From Bagarius yarrelli (lineage: Eukaryota; Chordata; Actinopteri; Siluriformes; Sisoridae): a stretch of 64,000 nucleotides of DNA. Below the pieces are notes generated by a model. The model was not told the origin of the DNA, did no database searches, and saw nothing but the letters and a program-made list of their open reading frames with translations. A program made the translations under genes and the position numbers. The stretch covers positions 517,501 through 581,500 of the forward strand of contig VCAZ01000074.1 of assembly GCA_005784505.1 (NCBI GenBank), read 5' to 3'. This document shows, one piece after another, positions 43,966-54,915 of the stretch; positions within the stretch are counted from its first letter, which is position 1, and every line of letters starts with the position of its first letter.

Positions 43966-45440
43966 AAACCTTGCAACCAGGGCATTCTTTAGGAATAAAA
44001 CGAACAAGTTTATGACATAGAGGCTCCAATTATTTTGTTCACAGCGAAGCTTCATAACTCAATAAGATCATGGCTGTAAATAATTTATTTTCAAGTTTGC
44101 AAGAGTGTAGACATAAATCAGCCACCTCACCTATCCTCTGTCTTTTATTTATGGTCGCTGTTATTCATAGGCTGTCCTGAGGGGTAATCAATATCCCTGA
44201 TTTTAATTACATTTTACCGCTAGGCAGCGCGTTCATGTTAAAAATGTTAGTTAACGCCAAAGTACGCTGAGTGATTCCTACATTAGGCAGGGGGTTTGAC
44301 ATAGACGGAGAGGAGCTGAAAGTGACAGAGGAGAGGAAAATGAAAATGCTAGCCGAAAATTAATGTAGCCGTTTTTGCATGAATATCTATACGCAGATCG
44401 TTAATTGTAATTATAACACTTATGTTCTTAAATCTGATTAGTTAATTAAAAGTGAATTTAATTTCTTCTCTTATTAAAAGACGGTTAGATTTTCAAACAG
44501 CAGTAATTTAAATTATGTCTTTGCATTAAAGGTTTATTACAGAACATTATTGATCATTTTATTTTTTTATTTTGCTCCATTTTCCCTAATTAATTTGGAC
44601 TTGATGATTTGATGATGATCTGGTGGATAAAAGTTTGAATAATTGTGCATATTTAAAGTATAATTTACAGTATAAGATAATAAAACATAAAAAAAAACCC
44701 CAGAGTGATGGAACTAACGGCACCGAACATGCTGTAGGAACTGTTTTACTGTAAAAGCATATAAAAAAAATTGTATTTAAATTAAAAAAAAGTACAATTT
44801 CGACAGACAATGTAAAGCTGCGATGTTCCTAAAACATTATGGAGTCGGATAATGAAGTACTCATTATCACACAACATTGCCTATATAATCAAAAACAAAC
44901 TAGGCGATTGTTCCTCTAACTTTGGGATAATGGGAGCGTCCCAAAGCAATCACTGCTGGAGGATCAGTATCTGCATGTGGGCGGCTATATTTGCTCAGTC
45001 TTTTCATATTTGCTCAGAGCAGCTTATTTCAAATGAAAGATGCTGTCTTGTTTATTGTTTGGATAGTGAAGGAGAGCGTCTATCCCCAAGGCCAGGAGAA
45101 TTAACATAGAACTGGCTGCCATGCCTGTCTAATCCAGGATTTTACACAGAGGAAGAAAAAGAATGACAGCCAAAGCAGGAGCAAGCCAAAGATAGCATGG
45201 AAGTATTGCCACCTTTTTTTTTTTTTTTTTTTCTTTTTTGATGTAACTGCCATCTGTTTCTGTGTCGCTCACAATTTCTACAAATACAAATATGCGATTT
45301 GTGATATCCTGATGGTTTTTAAGGAAAGAAGGTGTGTTTCTATGCTGTACATTTATATAAGGTATCAGAAAAAAAAACTACATCATAAAAATCTCTTCAC
45401 TGAAGGAAATGTATTCCACAGCAAGTCAGAGTTTATCATT
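43966..45440. other. Unique stretch, candidate conserved elements at 44100-44480 and 44860-45110
   Basis: Bases 44100-44480 (GGGTAATCAATATCCCTGAT, CGTTAATTGTAATTATAACA, GATTAGTTAATTAAAAGTG) are rich in TAAT cores. Bases 44860-45110 are complex with an 85-codon + frame lacking any recognisable motif. Poly(T) lies at 45213-45230. Confidence 0.4.
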
Positions 45441-46005
45441 TAACCTATCTACCTGCTTGTCTTTCTATTTGTCTCTCTGTCTTTCCATCTGTCTGTGTTT
45501 CCATCGGTGTCATTTTGTCTGTCTTACGTCTGTCTTCTCTCTGTCTGTCCATCTTTCCGCCTGTCTGTCTTATTCTCCATCTGTCTTTCTATCTGTCTGT
45601 CTTTCCGTTTGTCTGTTTTTGTCTGTCCATCTGTATTTTTTTCTGTCCATCTGTTTGTTTGTCTTTCTTTTTGTCTGTCTCTGTCTTTTGTCCACCTGTC
45701 TATCCATCTGTCTGTCTTTCTGTCTTTCCATCTTTATGTATGTCCACCTGCCTGTCCTTCAGTCTGCCTGTCTGTCTTTCCATATGTCTGTTTTTCTGTC
45801 CATCCGTCTTTCTTTCTTTTCGTCTTTCCGCTTGTCTTTCTTTCTTTCCATTTGTCTGTCTTTCGATCTGTCTGTCTTTGTGTCTGTCTGTCTGTCTTCC
45901 CGTCTGACTGACTTCCTGTCTGTCTGTCTTTCTTTTTGTCCGTCTGTCATTCAATATTTCTGTCTTTCAGACTATCTGTCTTTCTGTCTTTCCATCCGAT
46001 CTATG
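45441..46005. repeat. Degenerate polypyrimidine (CTGTCTTTC)n array
   Basis: About 560 bp with almost no purine except G in CTGTCT and A in CCATCT. Three overlapping + frames (up to 199 codons, SVCLSVCLS-type) and minus-strand DRQTDRQT-type frames are repeat translation. Confidence 0.95.
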
Positions 46006-46553
46006 TAGCAGAAGAGGAGATTAGTGAAAAAAACGATTTCTAATGTTTTGTGTAGGCGAACAAAAAAAAGGAATCATGTTTATTCTGTGTTTAATAATTT
46101 ATATTAATAATTTATTAAGTTTAGAATTTAGTCGAATTCACATCATGTTTTTTTTTGTTTTTTTTTTTTTTTTTGTCCTGTGTAACTCTGTTACCAGTAA
46201 TAAAAGTTTAAATCAATCAAATCTAAAACTTTATGCTGAGCAAGTTTTTTTTTTTTCCTGACTATTCAAGTACTAATGTCTCTATAAATTGAGAGGTTAA
46301 GATACGAGTAGGAGTTTCGCATAGTGAATAACGGCAACATTATTGTCAGCCTGACTGTAAAACTATATGTAACTAATGTTATTTATCTGGTAAACAAACA
46401 ACAACAAAAAAAAAAACCCTTAAATAAATAGCTTATAATAAAAGATAGTAATGTAATTAAAGCTATGCTATCGCTTTCTAAGCTCACCTCAAATAAGATA
46501 ACGTAAATCAAGCTCAATCGGACACGATCTTTTAAGTTCAAATATTAAAAAGA
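46006..46553. other. AT-rich stretch with poly(T)
   Basis: T-runs lie at 46147-46174 and 46246-46257. No gene is recognised. Confidence 0.4.
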
Positions 46554-46649
46554 AGAAGTGGTGGCTCATGGGTAAGGTGCGATTCCCAGCTCCACCAAGC
46601 CACCACTGCTGGGCCCCTGAGCAAGGCCCTTAACCCTCAATTGCTGTAA
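46554..46649 (+). mobile_element. SINE-B, truncated at the 3' side
   Basis: GAAGTGGTGGCTCATGGGTA, B box GCGATTCCCAGC (start damaged), GGGCCCCTGAGCAAGGCCCT. It stops after CAATTGCTGTAA and is joined to the retrotransposon tail at 46653. Confidence 0.85.
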
Positions 46650-46652
46650 CTT

Positions 46653-46705
46653 GAAAAAAGCTTTATTGTCATTTCAACTATATATAACAGATAAGCAGTA
46701 CACAG
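46653..46705 (-). mobile_element. 3' tail of a non-LTR retrotransposon
   Basis: AAGCTTTATTGTCATTTCAA, TATATATAACAGAT and GCAGTACACAGTGA match 1961-2030. A (GT)n plus G-run follows (46710-46741). Confidence 0.55.
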
Positions 46706-46844
46706 TGAAAAGTGTGTGTGTGTGTGTGTGTGGGGGGGGGGTGTTTGCAGGTGTGGTCAGGATGTGGGGTCATTACTGCTTCCCCATCAGCAGAATCAGC
46801 AGATCAGCCAGAAAGATTACTGTAAATTAAATTAAATTAAAATG

Positions 46845-47010
46845 GAGAAGTGATGGACTGATACCAGAAAGACAGGGGTTCGATTCCCAGCACTACTAAG
46901 CCATCACTGCAGGCCCCTGAACAAGGCCCTTAAACCCCAATTGTGTAGATGTATAAAAGAGAGAAAAGTAGATCGCTCTGGATAAGGACGTCTACCAAAT
47001 GCTGTAAATG
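46845..47010 (+). mobile_element. SINE-B lacking the A box
   Basis: It starts GAGAAGTGATGGACTGATAC, so the A-box segment is deleted. B box GGTTCGATTCCCA, GCCCCTGAACAAGGCCCTTA, tail ATCGCTCTGGATAAGGACGT are present. Confidence 0.85.
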
Positions 47011-47632
47011 TTCCTCAGTTCCTCAGTTCATTCCTCAGGTCAGTTTAGCCGCTTTGAAATTGTAATTCAGCAGCAAGATCTTTCTTTATAAAGAGAAGAC
47101 ATACAGGATAAGATTCACCCCAGAACGACGGCGTCTTACAGAAGAATACAGCTCGGTATGGAATATAAAAAAAAAGGAAACTGGGTAGAAATGGAGTGGC
47201 AGGAAATGGCTTTTTTTCTGTGTAAATTAATGGACAGGAATGTCCTTTGTCCGTCTGTATAAGAAGAGGAAAAGAGTATTTTGACACGTGTTCCCTTTTC
47301 ATCCGTTTTTTTATTCGCATAATCATTTACACATAGTCACATAGTCACATAGTCACGTACATGAGCTAGCGGACCCTTAGAAATTCTTTCATTACTTTGA
47401 TTGGCAAGGAAGAGAAAACCAATTATGCATTTTTTCAAGCTTTGTACATCTTATTCGTAAAGCTTATGATGTAAAAAAAATCATCATTCAATATGTGGTA
47501 CATATTGAATATTAAAATCATACTAATTATAATGATATTTGTCAGAATTTTGGGTTCTTTACTGGATAATTTTTTATTGGAATCTTCTCAGTACTACAAC
47601 ATATCTCTGTATATATATCACAATATATATAT
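47011..47632. other. Stretch without recognised gene
   Basis: An ACATAGTCAC word repeats three times at about 47330-47356. Otherwise nothing is recognised. Confidence 0.3.
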
Positions 47633-47812
47633 AGCATTTGGTAGACACTCTTATCCAGAGCAACTTACATTTATACAACCTTTATATTAACCTTGTGGGT
47701 TAAGTGCCTTGCTCAGAGACCCACCAGTGGTGGCTTGGTGGAGCTGGGAATTGAACCCACAATCATCAGGTTGGCAGTTCAACATCTTATCCATAAGCCA
47801 CCACTTTCCCCA
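47633..47812 (-). mobile_element. SINE-B, full-length
   Basis: AGCATTTGGTAGACACTCTT, GTGCCTTGCTCAGAGACCCA, GGGAATTGAACCCACAATCA and TAAGCCACCACTTTCCC give tail-to-head order on the minus strand. Confidence 0.88.
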
Positions 47813-47872
47813 CAAAATCAATCATTAATTTTATCACATGTAACTACTAACATACTAACTATATTTACACTA

Positions 47873-47920
47873 ATTTACATTTACAGCCTTTGGCAGACAC
47901 CCTTATCCAGAGAGACATAC
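47873..47920 (-). mobile_element. SINE-B tail fragment
   Basis: ATTTACAGCCTTTGGCAGAC and CCTTATCCAGAGAGACATAC; only the tail is present. Confidence 0.7.
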
Positions 47921-48019
47921 TTTTGTGGACACTTGACCCACTAACTATATGTGTTTTTAACCTCCACTCATTTGGGATGACTTTCCACCACATTCTGGCG
48001 TGTGGCTCTTATAATCATT

Positions 48020-48196
48020 CCATTTACATTTACGTTCTTATCCACAGCGACTTACATTTATTTCTTTTATACAACCAAGCAATTAAGGGCCTTGCTTAAT
48101 GGCCCAACACTGGTGCCTTGGTGGTGCTGGGAATCAAACCCCTGATCTTTCTGGTGTTAGTCCAACAACTTAACCAACCACTAAGCCACCACTTCC
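48020..48196 (-). mobile_element. SINE-B, full-length except a tail deletion
   Basis: The CATTTGGCAGACG segment of the tail is missing (TACGTTCTTATCCACAGCGA). The body and head (GTGCTGGGAATCAAACCCCT, CACTAAGCCACCACTTCC) are intact. Confidence 0.87.
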
Positions 48197-48716
48197 TATC
48201 ATAAACATATGTGTATAAACAAATTTGCTTTGGATAACTGTACTCTATCTACCAAATGCAACGAACTAATCGGTAGAAGAGGCACCGACTAAAATGACAT
48301 TTTCTTGGCAAATAAAGTAGACTGTCAGTATCGGTAGAGTTGATAGGTGAAGCTGACGCTTCTCAATAATAATGTCATGTTTAACAACATTGCAGCGAAT
48401 CAGTAACCAGTGTGTTTGGCAAGAATCAAAACATTGTTTTGCTTTCCTGACACTTAGGGTGTGATTTTTTTGAAGACCATCATTATTATTCGTTCTAGAA
48501 ACAAGCTGCCATGCTTAAAAATGCTATTTCATTGTTTTTAGGTCTGAAAAAGATACTTTTAATGCTTTCTTTTAACTAGATGTACGTATTTCCATCTGAT
48601 TCCTAAACACAAAGTTTAGAAATTTAGATTTTTATTAACCTGATTAAGTTACAGTAGAGCGAGTTATAATGGGTAAGTTATAAAATATATAACTAACATA
48701 TACAACTAAATTGATA
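48197..48716. other. Stretch without recognised gene
   Basis: AT-rich; no repeat family is recognised. Confidence 0.3.
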
Positions 48717-48717
48717 T

Positions 48718-48803
<86 letters not shown>

Positions 48804-48813
48804 TATAGTATAT

Positions 48814-48867
<54 letters not shown>

Positions 48868-48873
48868 GTATAT

Positions 48874-48904
<31 letters not shown>
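48717..48904. repeat. (TA)n array with a 60-bp higher-order repeat
   Basis: TA dinucleotides. The interrupting word GTATATAGTATATATAGTTT occurs at 48801 and again exactly 60 bp later at 48861. Frames of IYIYIY are artefacts. Confidence 0.96.
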
Positions 48905-49073
48905 CTATATGTTTATGTATATTTCATTAAACTGTAGATTAATAGAGATTTCTATATATTTATTAATACCCTGTATATTCATCTATATATTATCTGTAAA
49001 TTTATATTTATTCTGGACAATTACATTACTTATATATTTTCTGCACAAATACCGTCTCTCATATTATGTATAT

Positions 49074-49142
<69 letters not shown>

Positions 49143-49237
49143 GCTCCATTATTTATATATCTGTTCATATGTTTATACTGGCTTCTGACTATGTGCTATG
49201 ACAATAAAGATCTAATCTAATCCAATCTAATCTAATC
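48905..49237 (+). mobile_element. Retrotransposon 3' end with embedded (TA)n and CTAAT-type tail
   Basis: ATTCTGGACAATTACATTAC, ACTGGCTTCTGACTATGTGC and ATGACAATAAAGATCTAATC end in a repeated (CTAAT)-like tail (49211-49237). The AATAAA signal before a short simple tail is the usual shape of truncated fish LINE copies. A (TA)n tract at 49071-49138 sits inside it. Family is from memory. Confidence 0.6.
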
Positions 49238-50579
49238 TGTACAGAAGAGGTGTGCATTTATTTTAAAGCCCCAGTCGGTAGTCTTTATGGACGCCAAGTA
49301 TGTAAATTTATTGCATATGACAAAGGGTTTAAGATTAAATACTATTTTCAGTCCCTGTACTAGTCTCAGTTTTATTATTATTATTATTTTTTTACTGCAA
49401 ATATTTGAGCCGCACTAGTTTTGCTCGCAGGTCTTTGTCTACCCGCCGAATGCTTTTCATTCTATTCCTTTGCTGTAAATATGACAGTTTTTATTGACTC
49501 CTTGTTCATTATTTCCTCTGTGGCTTTTTAAGCTGTGTCTTGATGCTGCCCTTTTGTGTTATCGTTGAGTATTAAGCCAGGAACACATCTATCTTCTCTC
49601 TTAGTGCAAACACCCAGACTTCCCTGACCTCTGTAGGCTTAGGTTGAGCTTCTCATCTCTCATGCTGGGACCTTTGCTCTGTTATTACACCGCACCCTTG
49701 CTACCCTCTGCATCCGCACCTTTAACCCCAATCCTCTATACTGATTCTTTTCTTTTTTCTCATTGCCTTTCCTGCTTATTCACCTGTGAAAGCCTGGTAG
49801 ATTGCTCTCCATCTCTTAGCTGTCTCCTCCACCAAAAAGGCAGCCTCTTCTTTTCACAGCCTGATGACAGATTACGTTCACATCTACAAAGTTACCAACC
49901 AACTGCAAAGCGTTTACCCGCTTTTGCTTATAAGCCCTATGCTTCCTTTTTTTTGTAATTATTGTATTTTTATTTAAAAAAAATGTAAAAAAATGTCCAT
50001 GTCCCTTTTTCTTCTGGTAATGTGCCCCCTTAAGCAACGCTAAAGTGTACTTATTCAAGAGTGGTATTTTGTCTCACGTTAACTGCCCTGCCTTTAGCGA
50101 TCTTAATGCTAGTGAGATGAAATTGATGTAGTCTATCTCCACTGTATGATCAACATGATCTACATCTAGCACACAGAGCTCAATTTACGTCACCGCATTT
50201 ACACCACCATTTCTCCTCATAATGAAATCCTCAGGCACTTTCAATATTTCAGTGTCTCTTCACACCAAGAACCTTTTTTTTTTGTTCAATTGCTTGAATG
50301 TTGAAGAGACCTACCTATAGCCAGATTTACACAGGATTGATGACGAGTTTTTTTTCATAGCTTTTTGCCGTTAATCACTACAAATTATTATTTTTTATTC
50401 GATTTCCAGTTCAGAAGTGGATCAATGTGTTTGCAGTGTATCTAAGTTTACTGTTAGAACTGTAGAACCCCAATAGAGCAACATTCTTTTATGGCACCCT
50501 TTTATAATATAACATTGACAGATCATAAATGTGATTTTTTTTATGAATTTACTTTTTATTCATGCACACACACACCTAC
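49238..50579. other. Stretch without recognised gene
   Basis: A 104-codon + frame (49644-49958) has no recognisable motif. No SINE or MITE is seen in 1.3 kb. Confidence 0.3.
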
Positions 50580-50749
50580 GTTTACAGCATTTGGCAGACG
50601 TCCTTATCCAGAGCGACTTAGATTTATATCATTTATACAACTGAGCAATAAGGGGTTAAGGGCCTTGCTCAGGAGGCTTGATGGTGCTGGGAATTGAACT
50701 GCAGTCATTCTGGTATCAGTTAAACACACTAACCACTGCGCCACCACCT
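50580..50749 (-). mobile_element. SINE-B with an internal deletion
   Basis: CATTTGGCAGACGTCCTTAT, GGGCCTTGCTCAGGAGGCTT (deletion of the GGCCCAGCAGTGGTGG part), GGGAATTGAACTGCAGTCAT and CTAACCACTGCGCCACCACC. Confidence 0.88.
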
Positions 50750-51092
50750 TTTTCACCACTTTTACCTAAATACATTTCACCGGACACACACATCTATTTT
50801 TGGTCATGAAGACAGGGGAAATGTTTACATATTAACTAAACTGCACATACATGTTGTATGTAATTGTTCAGTACAGCATGTAATGTATTACATGTAGATG
50901 TCATTTAACATTTTTATGTTTTTTTATTTAATAACCAAATTTCTTATATTATAGTTTTGGGGGGGGGAAAGATTAAAAAACGGATTGAGGCGGGTTTAAT
51001 CAGCGCACGCTGATGACATCGGATGGTTATAAAATAAAAGTGTGAGAGGAAAAATAATGTCTCTCCCAGTAAAAATATTAAAAATAAGAAGC
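50750..51092. other. AT-rich stretch without recognised features
   Basis: A G-run of nine lies at about 50959-50967. No gene or repeat family is recognised. Confidence 0.3.
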
Positions 51093-51165
51093 AACATATA
51101 TTATATTATATTATATATTATATTATATTATATTATATTATATTATATTATATAATATAAATATA
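51093..51165. repeat. (ATATT)n microsatellite
   Basis: About a dozen ATATT units with two interruptions. Confidence 0.95.
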
Positions 51166-51579
51166 TTCTATTATTTTAAGCATGTTTTGTGTCTTGCCTA
51201 ATTTTTTTTATTCTTAGTTTTAAAGAAAATTAGGCTCATTCAGCCATAATTGTGTGTTTATTCATTGCTACTCTTATCTAGCTAAGATTTCTTTATTTCC
51301 TGACATTAAAACAAATGTCAGTTTATGTCCTCTATACGATTTGCTGTGCTCGAGAACACGAGTGAAGCTGCCTATGACAGCGTTCTAAAATTTGGAATGA
51401 AAAAGTGTTATGTCTTGGCAAAATGTGAGGGTGTTGCTTGAAATCATTTGCATAGTAATTAATTGCATGTTGTCAAAAAAAAATGAAGCGGGCATGTTGG
51501 AAAACAATCAAAATAAATTAGACAAATAAAGACAAAACTATCAGCCCCAACCGAGACATTTAATCCTTGACGTAAAAAA

Positions 51580-51611
<32 letters not shown>

Positions 51612-52332
51612 AATGTCTGTTGATTTGTCTTCTAAATTATACAGCGAATGCTTAAAAGGTTCACGATTAATTTGCATTTTGTTAGGTTGCAAAGCAACGG
51701 TTTTGTCATTTAATTATGTTCCAATATAATCTGCAATTTAAAATAAACTTTAAACAAATTGGGTTTTAGATATCAAATGCAGTCTTGCCTCTTTGGTGTA
51801 ATCATAGCATCCTTCTTCTTTTAGTATCTTCACAACATCATTTTTCCTGCTACGATGCTACAGTCAGTGATCAGATATGTTCATCTACTCTACAGTCTGG
51901 GCTACAAAAACCGCCGTCTCTACTTTATATAGTATGTGTTTTTCACCAGTTTCCTTCTTTTAGTGCAGTTTTAGGAAAGCGTAGCGGGATTAACTGATTC
52001 TCATGGAACTAAACTTGGATTATACATATTCGTCAGCCAGTTCAACAAGAACACGTACATCTGATCATTAATCTGTTGTTGCAAATGTATTTTTCTGTGT
52101 ATTTTTGCAGGGTTTTGTGGCAATTAAAGCTTACATTATAATTAGGGTGAATTTTACTATAGAATTGTTGCTGCTATATTGGCCGGTTTAAATATGGCCG
52201 AAGCTGCTGATCTTTAGAGTTTATATAGAATGTTTAAGGAAGATGAAACTGAGCAGTAAAAACTAAAGGATAAACTGATTCACAGTAAAAAAAAAAAAAA
52301 AAAGGAAGGACTAGAGTAACTTAAATAATAAG
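51166..52332. other. Stretch with poly(A) at 51573-51613; otherwise unique
   Basis: The poly(A) run is about 40 nt with one G. It is not attached to a recognised retroposon body. Bases 51230-51480 are complex. No gene is recognised. Confidence 0.35.
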
Positions 52333-52509
52333 TGGGAAGTGGTGGCTCATGGTTAAGGTGTTGGACTGCATATCTGAAGATTGTGGGTTTGATTCCCAGC
52401 TCCACCAAACTACCACTGTTGGGCCCCTGAGCAAAGCCCTTAACCCCAAATTGCTCAGTTGTATAAAGACGATAATAATGGATAAGGGCGTCTGCCAAAT
52501 GCTGTAAAT
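52333..52509 (+). mobile_element. SINE-B, near full-length
   Basis: GTGGGAAGTGGTGGCTCATG, B box GGTTTGATTCCCA, GGGCCCCTGAGCAAAGCCCT, tail GGATAAGGGCGTCTGCCAAA. Part of the AAATGTAAGTCGCTCT segment is lost. Confidence 0.9.
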
Positions 52510-53899
52510 CAACACAAAACTTTGTTTCACCTAAAGTCGATAAACAAAAGATTTTGCCGAAGAACAAAAATAATATAAAAATAATATGACATTTTATTTT
52601 GATCACACTTGCATGAATTTAATCACAGCAAGTCATAAAATAACGTCCTTCTCTTTGCAGATCTTGAGGATTCTAGCAGTGTGTATTGTATGCAGTTGTT
52701 TCAAGTCTGGAAATTGTGTTCGGTTGCTGTTTAAAGATCGCAGTCTGAGATTGCAATGCGATACGCTTGCGCTGAGATGCGATGCATGGAAATTACAGAA
52801 GCAGAAAAAAATGGCCTGCCTCATCTGCTGTGGATAATCTATTTCTACCAATCATAAAGGTTTATGAATTGAGACTCAGTTGATTTGGCATGCCCTGAAG
52901 TTCATTAAAACTGACATTGAGTCTGTGTGTGTATGTGCGTGTGTTTCGTGCAGGTGTGTGTGTGTGTGTGTGCGAGATCTGGCTCTTCACGGTCTTTGCT
53001 CTGGGCTTTTCTTGCTGTGAATTTGATTAAAAAGCGACTGAACCACTGAACTAGAGTAGTAAGGAAAAAAGTCGGCCAAATGCCTCCAACATAATGCTAA
53101 TATAAATCTCTCTTCGCTTACTCTTGAATTCCCTCAGGCTTGTAGCACTTAGCAATGTTGTGGCAAAAGTGTCTGCTTGAAATAGTTCTGTGGTCCTTAT
53201 GCTAAGAGGAACATCACAGTTACTGTGTTAAGTTACAGCACTGGCCTTTGTTCACCGTCTCTCTACAGTTTTTCACACATCTGATGTGCTATTAGGTTCA
53301 GGGACCAATGCTTATGTGTGTGACAGCTAGAGGAGAGTTCACTAAATCCGAAAAAAAAGGCTCTCACTTCCTATAAAGAGGCCACTTAGATCAGCCTCAC
53401 CTACAGATTGCATTTGGGTCAGATGCTCCCCGCTTGGGGCCTATAGATTATTTTTTTATTACCCAACAGAAAGCCATGTGCCGCCAAGTACCGTGAGAAA
53501 ATGCAAATGGAATTTCTGTAAAAATATGGCTTTTTTCTTGGATGCTGCATTAAACTCTAAAGCAACAGCGAAAGACTAAACGGCACCTTTGACAGTACTT
53601 CGCTTTCTATCTAAAAGCTGCATGTTGTGCATGTTTAATTCCGGAAATCTAATTTCCCTCCATGGTTAAACATTGCTTCTCATCTATCATGAGAAATCAC
53701 ACTGACAGCTGTCCATATTTTATGTGACAAGTGTTCCACTTCTGCACAGGTGCCATCCACGCATCGAATGCTTCACTCGTTCAGCTTGATTAATGCTAGA
53801 TTTAATCTGTATCTGTTCCGTCCCTCTGAACTTTACTCCGGGTTGCTTTATGTAAAAAAAAAAAAAAATGTTGGGTGAAAGAAAATTTGCATAAATTTA
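52510..53899. other. Unique stretch with candidate conserved elements over 53040-53840
   Basis: A continuous 800 bp without repeats includes GAGGCCACTTAGATCAGCCT, TCCGGAAATCTAATTTCCCT and GCTTGATTAATGCTAGATTT. Short GT tracts lie at 52925-52972. No exon is recognised. Confidence 0.42.
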
Positions 53900-54394
53900 C
53901 TGGAAATTTTATAGAATTTAAAACAATACTGAAAATCATGCAGTAGTTTTACAGATCCCTTAAGCGGCAACAAGGGCAAAAAAAGGCTTTGATATAGCTG
54001 GTAACCTTAAAAAGTTCCAGAAAAAAAAAATCTGCGGTATCAGGGATTTAAATCATAACCCTAATAACATGTAGAAGGATAAAGACAGAGTTTTGGTGGC
54101 CAGATTTAATGTTGTGGAGGCCAAAACTTTTCTGTATCTGTAATTTAGATTATATTTTATTATTACTAATATAACAGACCTCTGGCGTCCCCCAAAGTGA
54201 ATAGGCTCTTAGAATTGTCCTAACCACAACCCCACTGGACACCATTCGGATGAACTGGAACACCAACTGGACTCAGCCCTTCATATTTCAAAGTAGTGAT
54301 TGATTTCAGTGATATGAATGTACTGTATGAGGGTATTATAGGAGTAACAGTGAGACTCAATCTGGAATAAGTTGTAAAAATTACATATGAATGC
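53900..54394 (+). repeat. Tandem duplication, left copy, containing Tc1-type MITE sequence
   Basis: It aligns with 54424-54915 at an offset of about 521-524 bp: CATGCAGTAGTTTTA, GGCTTTGATATAGCTGGTAA, GAATGTACTGTATGA, TTATAGGAGTAACAGTGAGA. GACACCATTCGGATGAACTG and AATCTGGAATAAGTTG are Tc1-MITE-type words. Confidence 0.85.
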
Positions 54395-54423
54395 TTTATC
54401 CATCTCTACTTAAAAGCAGTACA

Positions 54424-54915
54424 TTTAATTTTATAGGATTTAAAATAATAATGAAAAAATCATGCAGTAGTTTTAAAGATCCCTTAGAAGGCAACAAGAG
54501 CAAAAAAAGGCTTTGATATAGCTGGTAAACTTAGAAAGTGCCAGAAAGAATATCATTATATTAAATATCCATACACTACAGACACAGCAAACATGTAGAA
54601 GGAAGTCAGGGATGTCCATTCTGTTTTTAAAATGGGGACCAGAAACTTCTCATTCATTATATAATTAAATCTAAAAATGTTCACATCTGTAATTTATTAT
54701 TATTAATAAAGCAGTGAATGGGCTCTTAAATTTGTTCTAACCACAAACTCACTGAACACCATTAGGATGAACTGGACACCAGTTAAACACCAACTAGGCT
54801 CAGACCTTTGATTAGTGATTGTTCTCTCTTATATGAATGTACTGTATGAAGTTATTATAGGAGTAACAGTGAGACTTAATCTGGAATAAGATGTAAAAAA
54901 ACTACATATGAATGC
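54424..54915 (+). repeat. Tandem duplication, right copy
   Basis: Partner of 53900-54394. It carries GAACACCATTAGGATGAACT and AATCTGGAATAAGATG. The copies differ by many substitutions and small indels, so the duplication is old. Confidence 0.85.

Noticed and set aside
45409..46008. 199-codon SVCLSVCLS frame and overlapping frames
   Set aside because: Translation of a degenerate polypyrimidine array; all three frames stay open because of composition.
48711..49220. 169-codon open frame
   Set aside because: It is IYIYIY translation of TA repeats joined to retrotransposon tail sequence.
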